Positions 23,644-33,210 of a DNA stretch of 64,000 nucleotides are shown here, one piece after another. Below the pieces are notes generated by a model that was given only the letters and a program-made list of their open reading frames with translations, made no database searches and was not told the DNA's origin. Each line of letters opens with the position of its first letter. Position 1 is the first letter of the stretch. A program made the position numbers and the translations under genes. Origin of the DNA: Morchella semilibera (taxonomy: Eukaryota > Ascomycota > Pezizomycetes > Pezizales > Morchellaceae). The stretch is taken from NCBI GenBank assembly GCA_009192285.1, contig CM018607.1:805736-869735 (forward strand), written 5' to 3'.

Positions 23644-24885
23644 ATGACCGCCCCTGCTACCAATGCATTTGATTATCAAAAGCTCCATACGGATCTCGAA
23701 GGGTTCTTTGTCGCTCACCCTGAAGTGGACCCCGCCGCAACGGAAGAAGCGAAGCAAGCGTATGCCCTCCTCCAAAGAGCGCACGGAGGGGTCCAGCAAT
23801 ATGCGGTCGACATCACCACCCATCACTCCGAAACTGAACAAGGCCGGGCCGAGTTCCACAAAGAAATCCAGGGACTACGGGCTAAGATCAAGAAGTTGCA
23901 AGAAGGAGTCAAAGGAGGTTTAGAGGAGCTCCACGACGACTTAACCAAGCCATCCAAATCCGAGAAGCTACCCGACCCGGAGAAATACCGGGGCGATCGC
24001 AAGACCCTCAGGACCTTCCAGAGACAACTTCAAATTAAGCTCACGGCTAATTTGGATCGCTTTCCTACTACGGCTCAACAACTTGCGTATTCTATTTCTC
24101 GACTGGAAGGACCGGCGGCGGATCAATTTTTAGTTTATATTACAGATGAAGGAATCGCTCTCGATTCCATGGCGGAGTTTTTTGAAATTTTAGATAATGC
24201 TTTTGGGGATCCAGACCGCGCCGCCACTGCTGCTCGAAATCTGAGGGAGATCAGGCAGCGCCAACGCACCTTTTCTGAGTACTTTGCAGAGTTTCAACGA
24301 TATGCTGCCGACTCTGAGTTCAACGAAGCGGCTAAGATTGAATGTTTGTTGGAAGGACTTAACCAGGACCTAATGGCCCTGATGATTCAGAATGAAACAC
24401 CAACTACAATCAAGGACTGCGGGCTGCTTCTTCAACGTCTTGATAATAAGCAACGGGCGCTACAGGCCAGGATGGGGAGATTTCGTTTTCAGATTCCAAG
24501 TGCTCCTGCTCCGCGTCCCTTTGCTCCTCGTCCCCCCGTTGCACCAGCAACATCCCCAGTCGTACGAGGACCATCCCAACCACCACCGAAGAATGCTGCG
24601 CCAGCGGCCCACCCTTCCTATACTCCTGGGGGAGCTGTTCCCATGGATTTGTCTAATAGTTATCGTCGCCCGGATCCCAGAGAAAGGGAGGCACGTCGTG
24701 TGGAGAATCGTTGCTATTATTGCGGAGGGGTTGGACATTTGGTTAGAGATTGTAAACTTTCGCCTTCGGGAAGGGCAGCACCGAGGATGAGGGGAGCATT
24801 GTTGGAAGCAAAGAAGGAGAAGAAGGAAAAGGAGGAGGAGTTTCTGTCGGATGAGGAGGAGTTAAAAGATTTGTCCCTGGCCTAA
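23644..24885 (+). CDS. Gag polyprotein of the young element (413 aa)
   Basis: The structural protein that packages the element RNA. It is intact from ATG to TAA. An N-terminal coiled-coil-like region (to about residue 100) is followed by the retrotransposon Gag core (about 110-275), a Pro/Ala-rich linker and one CCHC zinc knuckle (CYYCGGVGHLVRDC, about residues 358-371), then a Lys/Glu-rich tail. Pol follows in the -1 frame. The pol frame is open from 24855, so the two overlap by about 30 nt. Element A carries a decayed homologue at 405-1853. Confidence 0.95.
   Translation: MTAPATNAFDYQKLHTDLEGFFVAHPEVDPAATEEAKQAYALLQRAHGGVQQYAVDITTHHSETEQGRAEFHKEIQGLRAKIKKLQEGVKGGLEELHDDLTKPSKSEKLPDPEKYRGDRKTLRTFQRQLQIKLTANLDRFPTTAQQLAYSISRLEGPAADQFLVYITDEGIALDSMAEFFEILDNAFGDPDRAATAARNLREIRQRQRTFSEYFAEFQRYAADSEFNEAAKIECLLEGLNQDLMALMIQNETPTTIKDCGLLLQRLDNKQRALQARMGRFRFQIPSAPAPRPFAPRPPVAPATSPVVRGPSQPPPKNAAPAAHPSYTPGGAVPMDLSNSYRRPDPREREARRVENRCYYCGGVGHLVRDCKLSPSGRAAPRMRGALLEAKKEKKEKEEEFLSDEEELKDLSLA
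24861..24867 (+). promoter_or_regulatory. Candidate -1 ribosomal frameshift heptamer (G TTA AAA)
   Basis: The heptamer lies in the gag frame as G_TTA_AAA, within the gag/pol overlap 24855-24885. A -1 slip here would place ribosomes in the open pol frame. G_UUA_AAC is a known slippery site in nidoviruses; this AAA-ending variant is inferred. The same bases occur near the gag end of element A (about 1829). Confidence 0.35.
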
Positions 24886-24923
24886 GCGGCATAGCCCAGG
24901 GACCTCCAAAGGTTTTTTCTAAG

Positions 24924-26492
24924 GTGTCTATTTCTACGTTTTCAGTATCAGAAGGGGAGATGGATGGGAACCAATTGATTGTAGTTTGCTCTATTTCTCA
25001 GAATAAAAAATCTATGGTACCTACCTATGCCTTGATTGATACTGGAGCGTCGGGATATGCATTTATAGATGAAGACTTTGTGCGCCGCCATGAACTAAAG
25101 ATGAAGAATTTAAGGACTGAGAGGGAGATTGATGTGATTGATGGGAGGCCTATTGAATCAGGAAAGGTGACTAGGAAGGTGACGTTGGAATTGGAGATTA
25201 ATGGACATGTGGAGGAATGCCCCTTCTTTGTTACAAAATTAGGACATTACCCGATAGTGATGGGAATACCTTGGATGAGGAGGCACGGAGTATTAATCGA
25301 TAGTGGGAGGAATGAGATTCGTTTTCAGTCATCGGTATGTCTTGAACATTGTATAGCCAACCACAAACCTATTGTTGCTCGAGGAATTTCTACTCCACCG
25401 CCGGAGAGATCGGTTACTCATATTTCGGCGGTATCTCCTCGGTCGTTTAAAAAGCTCTCTCAGGACTCTACCGTTCAAGTTTACTCAACTACTCTATATG
25501 CGGTAAATAAGATATTGGAAATGCCTGCCAATCCGGACGGGACGATCCCAATTGACTATCAACGCTTTCGACAATTGTTTGATGAAACTAATGCCTCTCG
25601 GCTACCACCACATCGTCCCTATGACCATGAGATAAAGCTACAAGAAGGAACCGCACCACCCTTTGGTCCTATGTACAGTATGTCGCGGGAGGAGCTAAGG
25701 GCACTAAGGGATTATCTGACCGACAATTTGAAGAAAGGATTTCTTCGGTCTAGCAATTCCCCAGCCGGAGCTCCGGTGCTATTTGTCAAGAAAGCTGATG
25801 GTTCTTTACGTTTGTGCGTTGATTACCGGAAGCTGAATGCCATCACAGTCAAGGATCGATATCCTCTTCCTCTTACACCCGAAACGATGGCTAATCTAGC
25901 ACGGGCGAATTATTTTACCAAGTTGGATTTGCGTTGGGGTTATAATCAAATTCGGATTAAAGAAGGGGACGAATGGAAGACGGCTTTTAGGACGCGCTAT
26001 GGACATTGGGAATACTTGGTGATGCCCTTCGGTCTAACCAATGCGCCCGCTACCTTTCAACGATGGATTAATGATATCCTCCGGCCCTTTCTGGATCGTT
26101 GCGCCACTGCGTATCTGGATGATATTCTCATCTATTCGGAAACATTGGAACAACATCAGCGGGATGTACAACAAGTGCTTGAAGCTCTGGAAGCCAACGA
26201 GGTTCATTTGAAACCAGAGAAATGCGAATTTAGCGTACAAGAAACAAAATATCTGGGCATGATCTTGACCCCCGGAGGAATGAAAATGGATCCTGCTAAG
26301 GTACAGACGATCGTGGGGTGGGAGGCGCCAAAGACAGTAAAGGAGGTTCAGGAATTTCTTGGGTTTGCCAATTTTTATCGACGTTTTATCTATGCTTATT
26401 CTCGAGTGGCTCGACCGTTGACTGCTTTGACGAAAAAACATGTGCGATTTGAGTGGACTCAGAAGGTCGAACAAGCTTTTTCAAAAACTTAA
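24924..26492 (+). CDS. Pol, first part: aspartic protease and reverse transcriptase
   Basis: The frame is open from 24855; the first clear pol residues (MDGNQL) are at 24960. The protease motif [14 protein letters not shown] is near residue 35. RT follows from about residue 270 with [26 protein letters not shown] and the catalytic YLDD at about residue 396 (26108). It polymerises cDNA from the element RNA. The frame ends at 26492 just after the RT/RNase H boundary, although homologous sequence continues directly in another frame from about 26467. The break coincides with a run of five T at 26477-26482, where the conserved reading needs four. Confidence 0.9.
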   Translation: MSISTFSVSEGEMDGNQLIVVCSISQNKKSMVPTYALIDTGASGYAFIDEDFVRRHELKMKNLRTEREIDVIDGRPIESGKVTRKVTLELEINGHVEECPFFVTKLGHYPIVMGIPWMRRHGVLIDSGRNEIRFQSSVCLEHCIANHKPIVARGISTPPPERSVTHISAVSPRSFKKLSQDSTVQVYSTTLYAVNKILEMPANPDGTIPIDYQRFRQLFDETNASRLPPHRPYDHEIKLQEGTAPPFGPMYSMSREELRALRDYLTDNLKKGFLRSSNSPAGAPVLFVKKADGSLRLCVDYRKLNAITVKDRYPLPLTPETMANLARANYFTKLDLRWGYNQIRIKEGDEWKTAFRTRYGHWEYLVMPFGLTNAPATFQRWINDILRPFLDRCATAYLDDILIYSETLEQHQRDVQQVLEALEANEVHLKPEKCEFSVQETKYLGMILTPGGMKMDPAKVQTIVGWEAPKTVKEVQEFLGFANFYRRFIYAYSRVARPLTALTKKHVRFEWTQKVEQAFSKT

Positions 26493-28521
26493 GACTGCCT
26501 TTACCACCGCTCCAGTGTTAATGCATCCCGATCCTGAGAAGGAATTTATTGTGGAAACAGATGCATCGGACTACGTATCGGCAGGGATATTATCGCAACG
26601 GGACGACGAAGGAATACTTCATCCAGTTGCTTTTTTCTCCAAGACACACTCGCCGGCGGAATGCAATTATGAGATTTATGATAAAGAGCTACTGGCTATT
26701 ATTCGTTGTTTTGAAGAATGGAGACCCCACTTGGAAACAGCTCAATTTCAAGTTAAAGTGCTTACGGATCATCGCAACTTGGAGTACTTTATGTCGACTA
26801 AATTGTTGAACAGACGTCAAACTCGTTGGGCGGAGTTTTTATCACGGTTTAATTTTATTATTCAATACCGGCCAGGGAAACAGGGAAGAAAAGTTGATAT
26901 TTTGACTAGGAGGCCGAAGGATTTACCAAAGGAAGGAGATGAGAGACTGGAGCAACAAAGTAGAGTGGTTTTGAAGAAGGAGAATTTGGATGCAAAGATA
27001 AGTTTGTTGGCGGGCTCTTTGTCAAATGAACCCGCTGAAGGATCGTCTCCCGTACTTGATCTATTTAACAAAGCTTACCAGTGTGACAGCTTTCCGAATA
27101 AAGTCTTGTCCATGCTTCGGGACGGCGTTCGACAATCGAAAGAGATTTCGTTGGGCGAGTGCAAGGAAAATGAGGAGGGGTTATTGCTTTATCGGAATAC
27201 TCTTTACGTCCCTGACTTTGACGAACTCAAACTCTATCTGTTACGAGAGTATCACGATAAACCTTCGGCTGGACATCCTGGACGATCAAAGACTCTGGAA
27301 CTTCTCAGCCGGGAGTATTATTGGCCGACCATGCGGAAATATACAGACCGCTATGTTCAGAATTGTCATACCTGTCGACGAAGTAAGACGAACCATAATC
27401 CTCTACAAGGAGTTCTGCGCCCCTTGTCGGTACCCAAAGGACCTTGGACAGATGTTACGATGGATTTTGTAACGGGACTTCCGGAAAGTCGTGGGTTTAA
27501 TGCCATTCTAGTAGTGGTGGATCGGTTGACAAAGATGAAGCATTTGATTCCCACGACGGAGAATGTTGACGCCAGGGATCTGTCTCGTCTATACCTGGAG
27601 CAGGTATGGAAGTTACATGGGTTGCCCGAGACTATTGTTTCCGATCGAGGAACACAGTTTACTGCTGAATTTTGGAAAGTTCTTTGCGAACGGCTAGAGA
27701 TTACCCCTCGTTATTCCACAGCATTTCATCCTCAAACCGATGGACAAACAGAAAGGACCAATGCGATTATGGAACAGTACCTTCGTAGTTATGTATCATA
27801 TCAACAGGATAACTGGGTGGATTTTTTACCTCTGGCTGAATTTGCTACCAATAATCACATCTCCGAAACTACTAATATGTCCCCCTTTCAGGCTAATTAT
27901 GGGAGACATCCGAGGATGACATTCGGACCCTTACAGCATGGGCAGACAGTGAATGCGGACCAAGCTAATGGGTTGGCACGGGAGATGTTTCAAGTGTTTG
28001 ACTTTCTGAAAAGCGAGATGTTTAGGGCACAGAAGATACAGGAGGAAATGGCCAATTTATACCGCACCCCAGCACCTCGATATACGGTTGGCGATTCTGT
28101 CTGGCTTTCCACCAAGAATATCGAAACCAAGCGACCGTCGAAGAAACTTGATTGGAAACAAATCGGTCCTTATCTGGTCAAACGAATCGTGAGTCCTTAT
28201 GCCTATGAACTGGAACTACCAGCCTCTATGAAGATACACCCGGTATTCCATGTCTCATTATTATCGCCGACGGTTGCAGATCCAGTCCCTGGACAAATCG
28301 TTGAACCGCCTCCACCGGTGGAAGTTGAAGGAGAGACCGAATGGGAGGTAGCGGAAATATTGGATTCGCGGAAGAGGGGGCGACGGGTGGAGTATTTGGT
28401 TAGATATGCTGGATATGAAGAACCGTCCTGGCAACCTTCGAGCGATTTAGAGCATAGTCCTGATATTAGGAAAATATTTCACAATCAATATCCTTCGAAA
28501 CCTCGGCCTATCAGGAGCTAG
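26440..28521 (+). CDS. Pol, second part: RNase H, integrase and chromodomain
   Basis: The homologous reading begins at about 26467; the first ~10 residues of this open frame are not pol. RNase H motifs ([29 protein letters not shown]) lie in the first 130 residues. The integrase HHCC zinc domain is at about residues 270-315, and the catalytic core has D in MDFVTG, D in IVSDRGTQF and E in DGQTERTNA. The C-terminal part ends with a chromodomain ([26 protein letters not shown]), which in chromoviruses directs integration to marked chromatin. The stop at 28519 is 21 bp before the 3' LTR. Confidence 0.9.
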   Translation: MCDLSGLRRSNKLFQKLKTAFTTAPVLMHPDPEKEFIVETDASDYVSAGILSQRDDEGILHPVAFFSKTHSPAECNYEIYDKELLAIIRCFEEWRPHLETAQFQVKVLTDHRNLEYFMSTKLLNRRQTRWAEFLSRFNFIIQYRPGKQGRKVDILTRRPKDLPKEGDERLEQQSRVVLKKENLDAKISLLAGSLSNEPAEGSSPVLDLFNKAYQCDSFPNKVLSMLRDGVRQSKEISLGECKENEEGLLLYRNTLYVPDFDELKLYLLREYHDKPSAGHPGRSKTLELLSREYYWPTMRKYTDRYVQNCHTCRRSKTNHNPLQGVLRPLSVPKGPWTDVTMDFVTGLPESRGFNAILVVVDRLTKMKHLIPTTENVDARDLSRLYLEQVWKLHGLPETIVSDRGTQFTAEFWKVLCERLEITPRYSTAFHPQTDGQTERTNAIMEQYLRSYVSYQQDNWVDFLPLAEFATNNHISETTNMSPFQANYGRHPRMTFGPLQHGQTVNADQANGLAREMFQVFDFLKSEMFRAQKIQEEMANLYRTPAPRYTVGDSVWLSTKNIETKRPSKKLDWKQIGPYLVKRIVSPYAYELELPASMKIHPVFHVSLLSPTVADPVPGQIVEPPPPVEVEGETEWEVAEILDSRKRGRRVEYLVRYAGYEEPSWQPSSDLEHSPDIRKIFHNQYPSKPRPIRS

Positions 28522-28542
28522 GCCCTTGGAGGGGACCTGATC
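28522..28542 (+). other. Polypurine-tract region before the 3' LTR
   Basis: GGAGGGGACC lies next to the 3' LTR start at 28543 and is the likely plus-strand primer. The same GGAGGGGACCTGATC precedes the 58553 LTR. Elements D and C have related purine-rich stretches at this position. Confidence 0.5.
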
Positions 28543-29176
28543 TGTCCCGGCGTCTTGGCATCTGTCCCGACAGTTCGGTGGGCAGTGTACGGTTGTGGTT
28601 GTTGGGGAAATGTTAAGCGAGAGCGGGGAATGCGAGGTGGAGGGTGTCGTCATAGGTTTCTAGGAGGTTCGATGGCGTGATGGATTGGTAATGTAAATAG
28701 CGGAGATGGTGGGGAGGATTACGAGGTGTGGTAGCGACGGGTTTCTATGGGATTCTGTGGATGATGATATGTAGTCTTGGTGGACTGGTGGAGGAGGTAT
28801 GTTAAATAGCGGGGATAGATGTTTTCCTTAGTTCTTTCTTTCTTTTCTCTTTGTCTCGTCTTCCTGTTATCTCAGTACATAGGAATCTATTCCTATTTCT
28901 AAAGCCATAGCCTCTCGTGCCAAAGACTCGATCCTCTGACAAGGGGAAACTCATAGTATCCTTCATCGTTCTCGTTGAGGTTCCTTCGGTCCTCACTCTC
29001 CCTGCTCTGTGCTCTTGTGCCCTTGCTCTTGCCTTTGTCTTCGCCGGTGCCTGTGCTTGTGCCTGCCCGGCGTTGTTCCTGTCTTCATCGGTCCCCTCGT
29101 CGAGTACACTGTGCTCCTCGAGTCCCTCTGCGTCATCATTGTCATCTTCTTCTTTGCGTCGGGTTACTCCGTCACA
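28543..29176 (+). repeat. 3' LTR of the young family-1 element
   Basis: It is 634 bp, reads the same as 22949-23582 throughout, and ends GTCACA followed by the duplicated CAGG. Confidence 0.95.
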
Positions 29177-29557
29177 CAGGGATAGTTGTTTTCTTTAGTT
29201 CTTTCTTTCTTTTCTCTCTGTCTTGTCTTCCTGTTATTTCGGTACATAGGAATCTACTCATATTTCTTAGCCATAGCCTCGTACCCAAGATTCTGTTCTT
29301 TAAAGAGGAAATCTATAGTACTTCTCATCATTCTCGTTGAGGTCCATCCAGTCCTCAGTCTCCCTGCCCTGTGTTCTTGTGCCCTTGCCCTTGCCTTTGC
29401 CTTCGCCGGTGCCTGTGCTTGTGCCTGCCCTGTGGTGTCCTTGTCTTCGTCAGTCTCCTCGTCGCGTAGACTGTGCTCCTCGAGCCTACCTGCGTCATCA
29501 TTGTCATCTTCTTCTTTGCGTCGGGTTACCCCGTCACAAGTGGGTGAAGAAAAACCA

Positions 29558-29694
29558 CATGAGCAAACTCAATTTGTGACTGGAGTCTCCCAACAGTCTC
29601 CCGGGTCTCCTGGGAGTCTCTTGAGACTCCAGGATATTTCTTGAGTCTCCTGAAGCTTAGGAGACATCAGGAGACAAATGAAGTTTTGCTGATG
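29558..29694 (-). mobile_element. 137-bp non-autonomous element, copy 6
   Basis: It starts CATGAGCAAACTC (one terminal mismatch) and ends TTGCTGATG. It is flanked by CA on both sides (29556-29557 and 29695-29696), just after the end of an LTR. Confidence 0.85.
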
Positions 29695-29896
29695 CAGAAA
29701 GAGAGTAGTATAGTATTGAAGAATTTCTAGTATACTTTCTACAGTAGCTAGTAGAAAGTTAAGTAGAGTTAAAAAATAACTTATAAGTATATAGAAGCAT
29801 TATTTAATTATATTCGATTAAATAAAGCCTATATTTAGGGTCACTTGTTGAAAAATTCCTTTCCTTATTCTTGGGCATCTGGGTACTGGTCCTGAC

Positions 29897-30347
29897 TATC
29901 ACGGAGCGAGGCGAGGGTGTGGTCGGGACTTGCCAAGGTATAACACCAAGCAGGGCGGGGCGAAGCGGAACGAGCTAAAGCCAGGAGCAGAAGCGGAGCC
30001 AGGGGTATTGGGTCACTAGAAACGAGGAGCGAAGCAGAAACTAGAAGAGGGCACTCGAAGTCTCAAAGTTTGCATTGCCTAGTTGACAAGAAGGTTGCGT
30101 GAAGAAGAAAGGAAAGAAAGAGAAACCCTACAAGCGAGGGAGAGAGCTCCCTATATATAGCCTCAAAATCCCTTCGCTGACTCATACCATAGAAACCCAG
30201 AGAATCCCAAGGAAAACTCTCTATTAGAAATACATGCGCAATATTGACTCATAGAATCCCTGCAACAGAACCTCATAGAACATCATAGAGAACTCTTGAC
30301 TAATCCTTTTTCCCGCAACGTCACTAAGTACGCTCCACGCCGTTATA
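29897..30347 (-). repeat. Solo LTR of the element A/D family, target duplication CTGAC
   Basis: The plus strand reads TATCACGGAGCGAGG at the left end and CACGCCGTTATA at the right. CTGAC occurs at 29892-29896 and 30348-30352. On the minus strand it carries the TATATA box and the ACGCAACCTT motif of element A. It marks the border between the repeat block and the gene island. Confidence 0.85.
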
Positions 30348-30352
30348 CTGAC

Positions 30353-31301
30353 AGGAAATAATTTTTTAAGTGATTATCCAGTTCTGGATGGTTTCACAGT
30401 TAGATACGTTATATTCTGACAAGGAATATTATTAGTATATATCCTCTTAGGACAATATTGTTTGCACTTGTGGCGAGAATAATTTTCCGTCAAGTTCGTG
30501 TAAGTGAACGCTGTTGCAAGACATGGGTAGTGACAGAAACCTATTTCCGAGGCAAGTATGTACTCGTGATTTCATATTGAATACACCCACAAAAAACTGC
30601 CAAGACTACATTTTTGTATGGCATGTAATAGCGGTTGTGTTGAGTATCCAGTGCCAAAGATAACCTCACTTTTTGAGCCCAAAACATGCAGAATTATCAT
30701 TTCTTATCCCCGCACCCAGGATAGATTACCGTGTCAGCATACAAATCAATGTAACCTAGAGCTTGCATGCCAGTGGTTAGTAACGTGCAGTTTCCGGTGT
30801 TGCAAAAAGTTTGAGTACCCAAGCCACTGGATCCAAAGTTTTCTATAAATAGCATCATATGTTTTACTGTAAAGCCCTTCGCAAATGCATACTTATGAAC
30901 CTAAACAAGTTTGATATAATGGAGCTGTCGAGGCCGAATCAGGATACGAGTTAGTGGGAATATGATCATTACCCCCGATCCAGCAGCTGTTGTAACATGG
31001 TGGGATCTTGGCGTTTGTGCTGGAGAATCGCAATCATGTAATATCACTCATAGTATACTACTCCCTCTGTTGTAATATTTGCTGCTTCCGAGCACAGCCC
31101 TGACCATCCACATATATATATCGGTACATACGGTACTTTCCTATACATCAAGAGTTAAATCCCCCAATCTACATACAAGGCGCCAAATGATAGCACAATT
31201 GAACTCATGACCATGAAATAAAAGTCTTTGCTCATAGCTCATCCTAGTCTCCAAATTTGTATAATTATTCTCTTAAAACCCATCACCCTTCCTTGCCTAT
31301 T
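30353..31301. other. Intergenic stretch with a diverged inverted-repeat element
   Basis: About 30561-30645 resembles the 127-bp inverted-repeat element at 44193-44319. The shared core is ACTACATTTTTGTATG.CATGTAATAGCGG, but the right terminus is lost. The rest has no recognised feature and includes the 3' region of the MYND gene. Confidence 0.5.
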
Positions 31302-32750
31302 CTACCAAAATAGTCCCTGATCCGGCATCACGTCTAACAACACTTCAAGCTGATTTCTCCCCCGATCACCGTCTAGATGCCGCGCATACAGATAACACCT
31401 CCTCCCCTTCCATTTTCTATTTGCCGCCACGAGTTCACATAGATCCGGCACAATTCGCACATGCACCCTAAATGTCCCCTCCGCGTCGTAGACCAACAGC
31501 ACCGCGCCGCCCAGCGACTCCTGCATCCTTATCACGAACCGCTCCCTCGATCCTCGGCGCGCGAAGCTCGTCAGAAAGCCACGGTCAACGAAAGGATTAG
31601 TGATAAAGCTAGTTTTTCCGACCGTCTTCTCTCTTTCTCTGCGCGTACAGTCCCGTTGCGAGAGGTAGTCATGAACCTCAGTGTCCATGCTGGATTTGTC
31701 CTGCTCCTTGGAATCAACTGGTGAGAAGACGATGAACCTTGTTGAGCGTGGGGGTGGGGTGGTATCGATGCTTTTGCAAAGTTCTCTGTGTGTGCCTCTA
31801 TGTGCTTCTTGGCACTCCAGTGAGCAGTAGAAGAGTATCCCGCATCCAGCGCACAACGAGAACGCGGGCTTTCCGCAAGCAATGCGCGCGCACTTTTGGC
31901 TGCGACTGAGACGCTCGACAGCCTTGTGCGAGAGCGGGTCCAATGGGAGGAGGAACGAGGGTACAAAATCTCTCTCGTAGGTCCTGTGGCGCGTGCGGTC
32001 AAACATGGGCTCGCAGCCAGGCGGCAGCCGGTGCGAGTTGTATATGAGCTGGCGGAGCAGGAGGTGGCTGTTTGCCGCGGTGCCCTCTTTTATCTCCACA
32101 ATTCCGCCGTCAACCTTTAGGATGTGCTGAATCCACTTCAGACTGGGCGAGACGTTGGGATGGGCATGGGCGGTGGTTTCGTGGGCAAAGAGGACGAAGA
32201 GGATTGGAAGGTCGGGGTCGGTGAGGGTGCATCTTGCTTCAACGACGCGTAGAGCGATGCCGGAGTTTCTTGAGGAGTCCTGGAAGGTAAAATTGGAGTG
32301 GCCTCCGTCAAAGGAGCTCGCCATGGTCACAAGCATTTGGCAAGCGTCCATGTAGAATTTGAACTCGCCGACCTCAGTAATTCTTCTCGTCATGTCCGCC
32401 ATCTTCCTCGCCTGCCCAATGTTGAAATTCTTTTCAAACATCTCACATATTGGGCCCATCTCCAGCGAGAGTCCACTCCAGCCTAGGCGATTACTACCTG
32501 TCCATAGAGGGAGGGACGCATAGGTGGTCTTGGATTTGGGGAGTACGGTGGAAAGGCGCTGAGAATCTGACAGGAGAAGCTTCACTCGGCGCTCGAGTTC
32601 TGCCCTGTTGGAAGGGGAATTGGCCGAGAAGGCCCGCTTGTCGAGATTGACGGAGAAGCCGGAGAGGATTTCGAGAAGTGTTCCGGGCGTGGCCGATTCA
32701 ATGAAGTTGGTTGTGTGTGATGGAAGTGGTCGAGGTGTTAGGGTTGTCAT
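31302..32750 (-). CDS. MYND zinc-finger protein, function unknown (482 aa)
   Basis: A single-exon frame. The ATG at 32750 was chosen over upstream in-frame codons (to 32870) because the residues before it look like 5' UTR. A MYND-type zinc finger lies at about residues 282-322 (about 31770-31905): CARIACGKPAF, CAGC, YCSLECQ, H.GTHRELC, with the C-x4-C first pair common in fungi. MYND domains bind two zinc ions and usually mediate protein contacts. The N-terminal ~280 residues and the C-terminal ~150 were not recognised. It is divergently arranged with the gene at 33211, with about 460 bp between the starts. Confidence 0.8.
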   Translation of the reverse strand: MTTLTPRPLPSHTTNFIESATPGTLLEILSGFSVNLDKRAFSANSPSNRAELERRVKLLLSDSQRLSTVLPKSKTTYASLPLWTGSNRLGWSGLSLEMGPICEMFEKNFNIGQARKMADMTRRITEVGEFKFYMDACQMLVTMASSFDGGHSNFTFQDSSRNSGIALRVVEARCTLTDPDLPILFVLFAHETTAHAHPNVSPSLKWIQHILKVDGGIVEIKEGTAANSHLLLRQLIYNSHRLPPGCEPMFDRTRHRTYERDFVPSFLLPLDPLSHKAVERLSRSQKCARIACGKPAFSLCAGCGILFYCSLECQEAHRGTHRELCKSIDTTPPPRSTRFIVFSPVDSKEQDKSSMDTEVHDYLSQRDCTRREREKTVGKTSFITNPFVDRGFLTSFARRGSRERFVIRMQESLGGAVLLVYDAEGTFRVHVRIVPDLCELVAANRKWKGRRCYLYARHLDGDRGRNQLEVLLDVMPDQGLFW

Positions 32751-33210
32751 TCTAGGTCGTATGAATGAATAGATATTGAGAGATCGTGCAACTAATATAT
32801 CTGTTTGCGTTCGAGATACCCTAATTACTTGAGGCCATAAGTATGTAGTTTGATTATAGACAGTAGTCAAGATGAGAGATCAAAGGCCAGAGTGCTTTAT
32901 AACTTAGACGAGTGGATGCATAATAACCTTTTCTGATTGGTAGGTTTATTATAACCATATGCTAGTCGCCTAGGTTGGAATTTAGGCATCCATCGATATT
33001 AACATTAGCTCGCCTCTAGGCTTAGCCCAGAGCTTTTGTTATCATACGATTCCCTCTGCACAACATACATGTCAATTGGATCATTGGTCCACCAACCCTG
33101 TTAAGGTTTGCACGTAAACCCCCACTATTTTTATACTTCCCATATATATAAGACTGGTCCCCGTTGAATTGATCTTGTCCCACAACGTTTACAACCCACC
33201 AACGTCAAGG

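Larger units (their letters stand above)
22949..29176 (+). mobile_element. Complete, very young Ty3/gypsy element of family 1 (6228 bp)
   Basis: Two 634-bp LTRs (22949-23582 and 28543-29176) bound gag and pol. No difference was seen between the LTRs on reading, and the flanking CAGG is duplicated. Pol ends in a chromodomain, which places it among the chromoviruses. Gag and pol are intact apart from one frame change near 26470. It sits inside an older LTR of its own family. Numerous solo LTRs of the same family in this window show repeated past activity. Confidence 0.95.
22679..29538 (+). repeat. Older solo LTR split by the complete element at 22949-29176
   Basis: The LTR begins TGTCCCGGCATCTTGG at 22679 and is interrupted at 22948. 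It resumes at 29177 (CAGGGATAG...) and ends TTACCCCGTCACA at 29538. CAGG is present on both sides of the insertion (22945-22948 and 29177-29180). Joining the two halves with one CAGG gives a continuous LTR of normal length. Confidence 0.85.

Noticed and set aside
23323-23672. Several open frames of 60-120 aa over family-1 LTRs (also at 28917, 29186, 52751, 56865, 59113)
   Set aside because: They recur wherever the LTR occurs, on both strands, and reflect the CTTTGCC-type composition of the LTR rather than a protein.
22949-29176. 5-bp target duplication for the young element
   Set aside because: Only CAGG (4 bp) matches on both sides (GCAGG versus CAGGG), so 4 bp is reported even though solo LTRs of the family show 5 bp.
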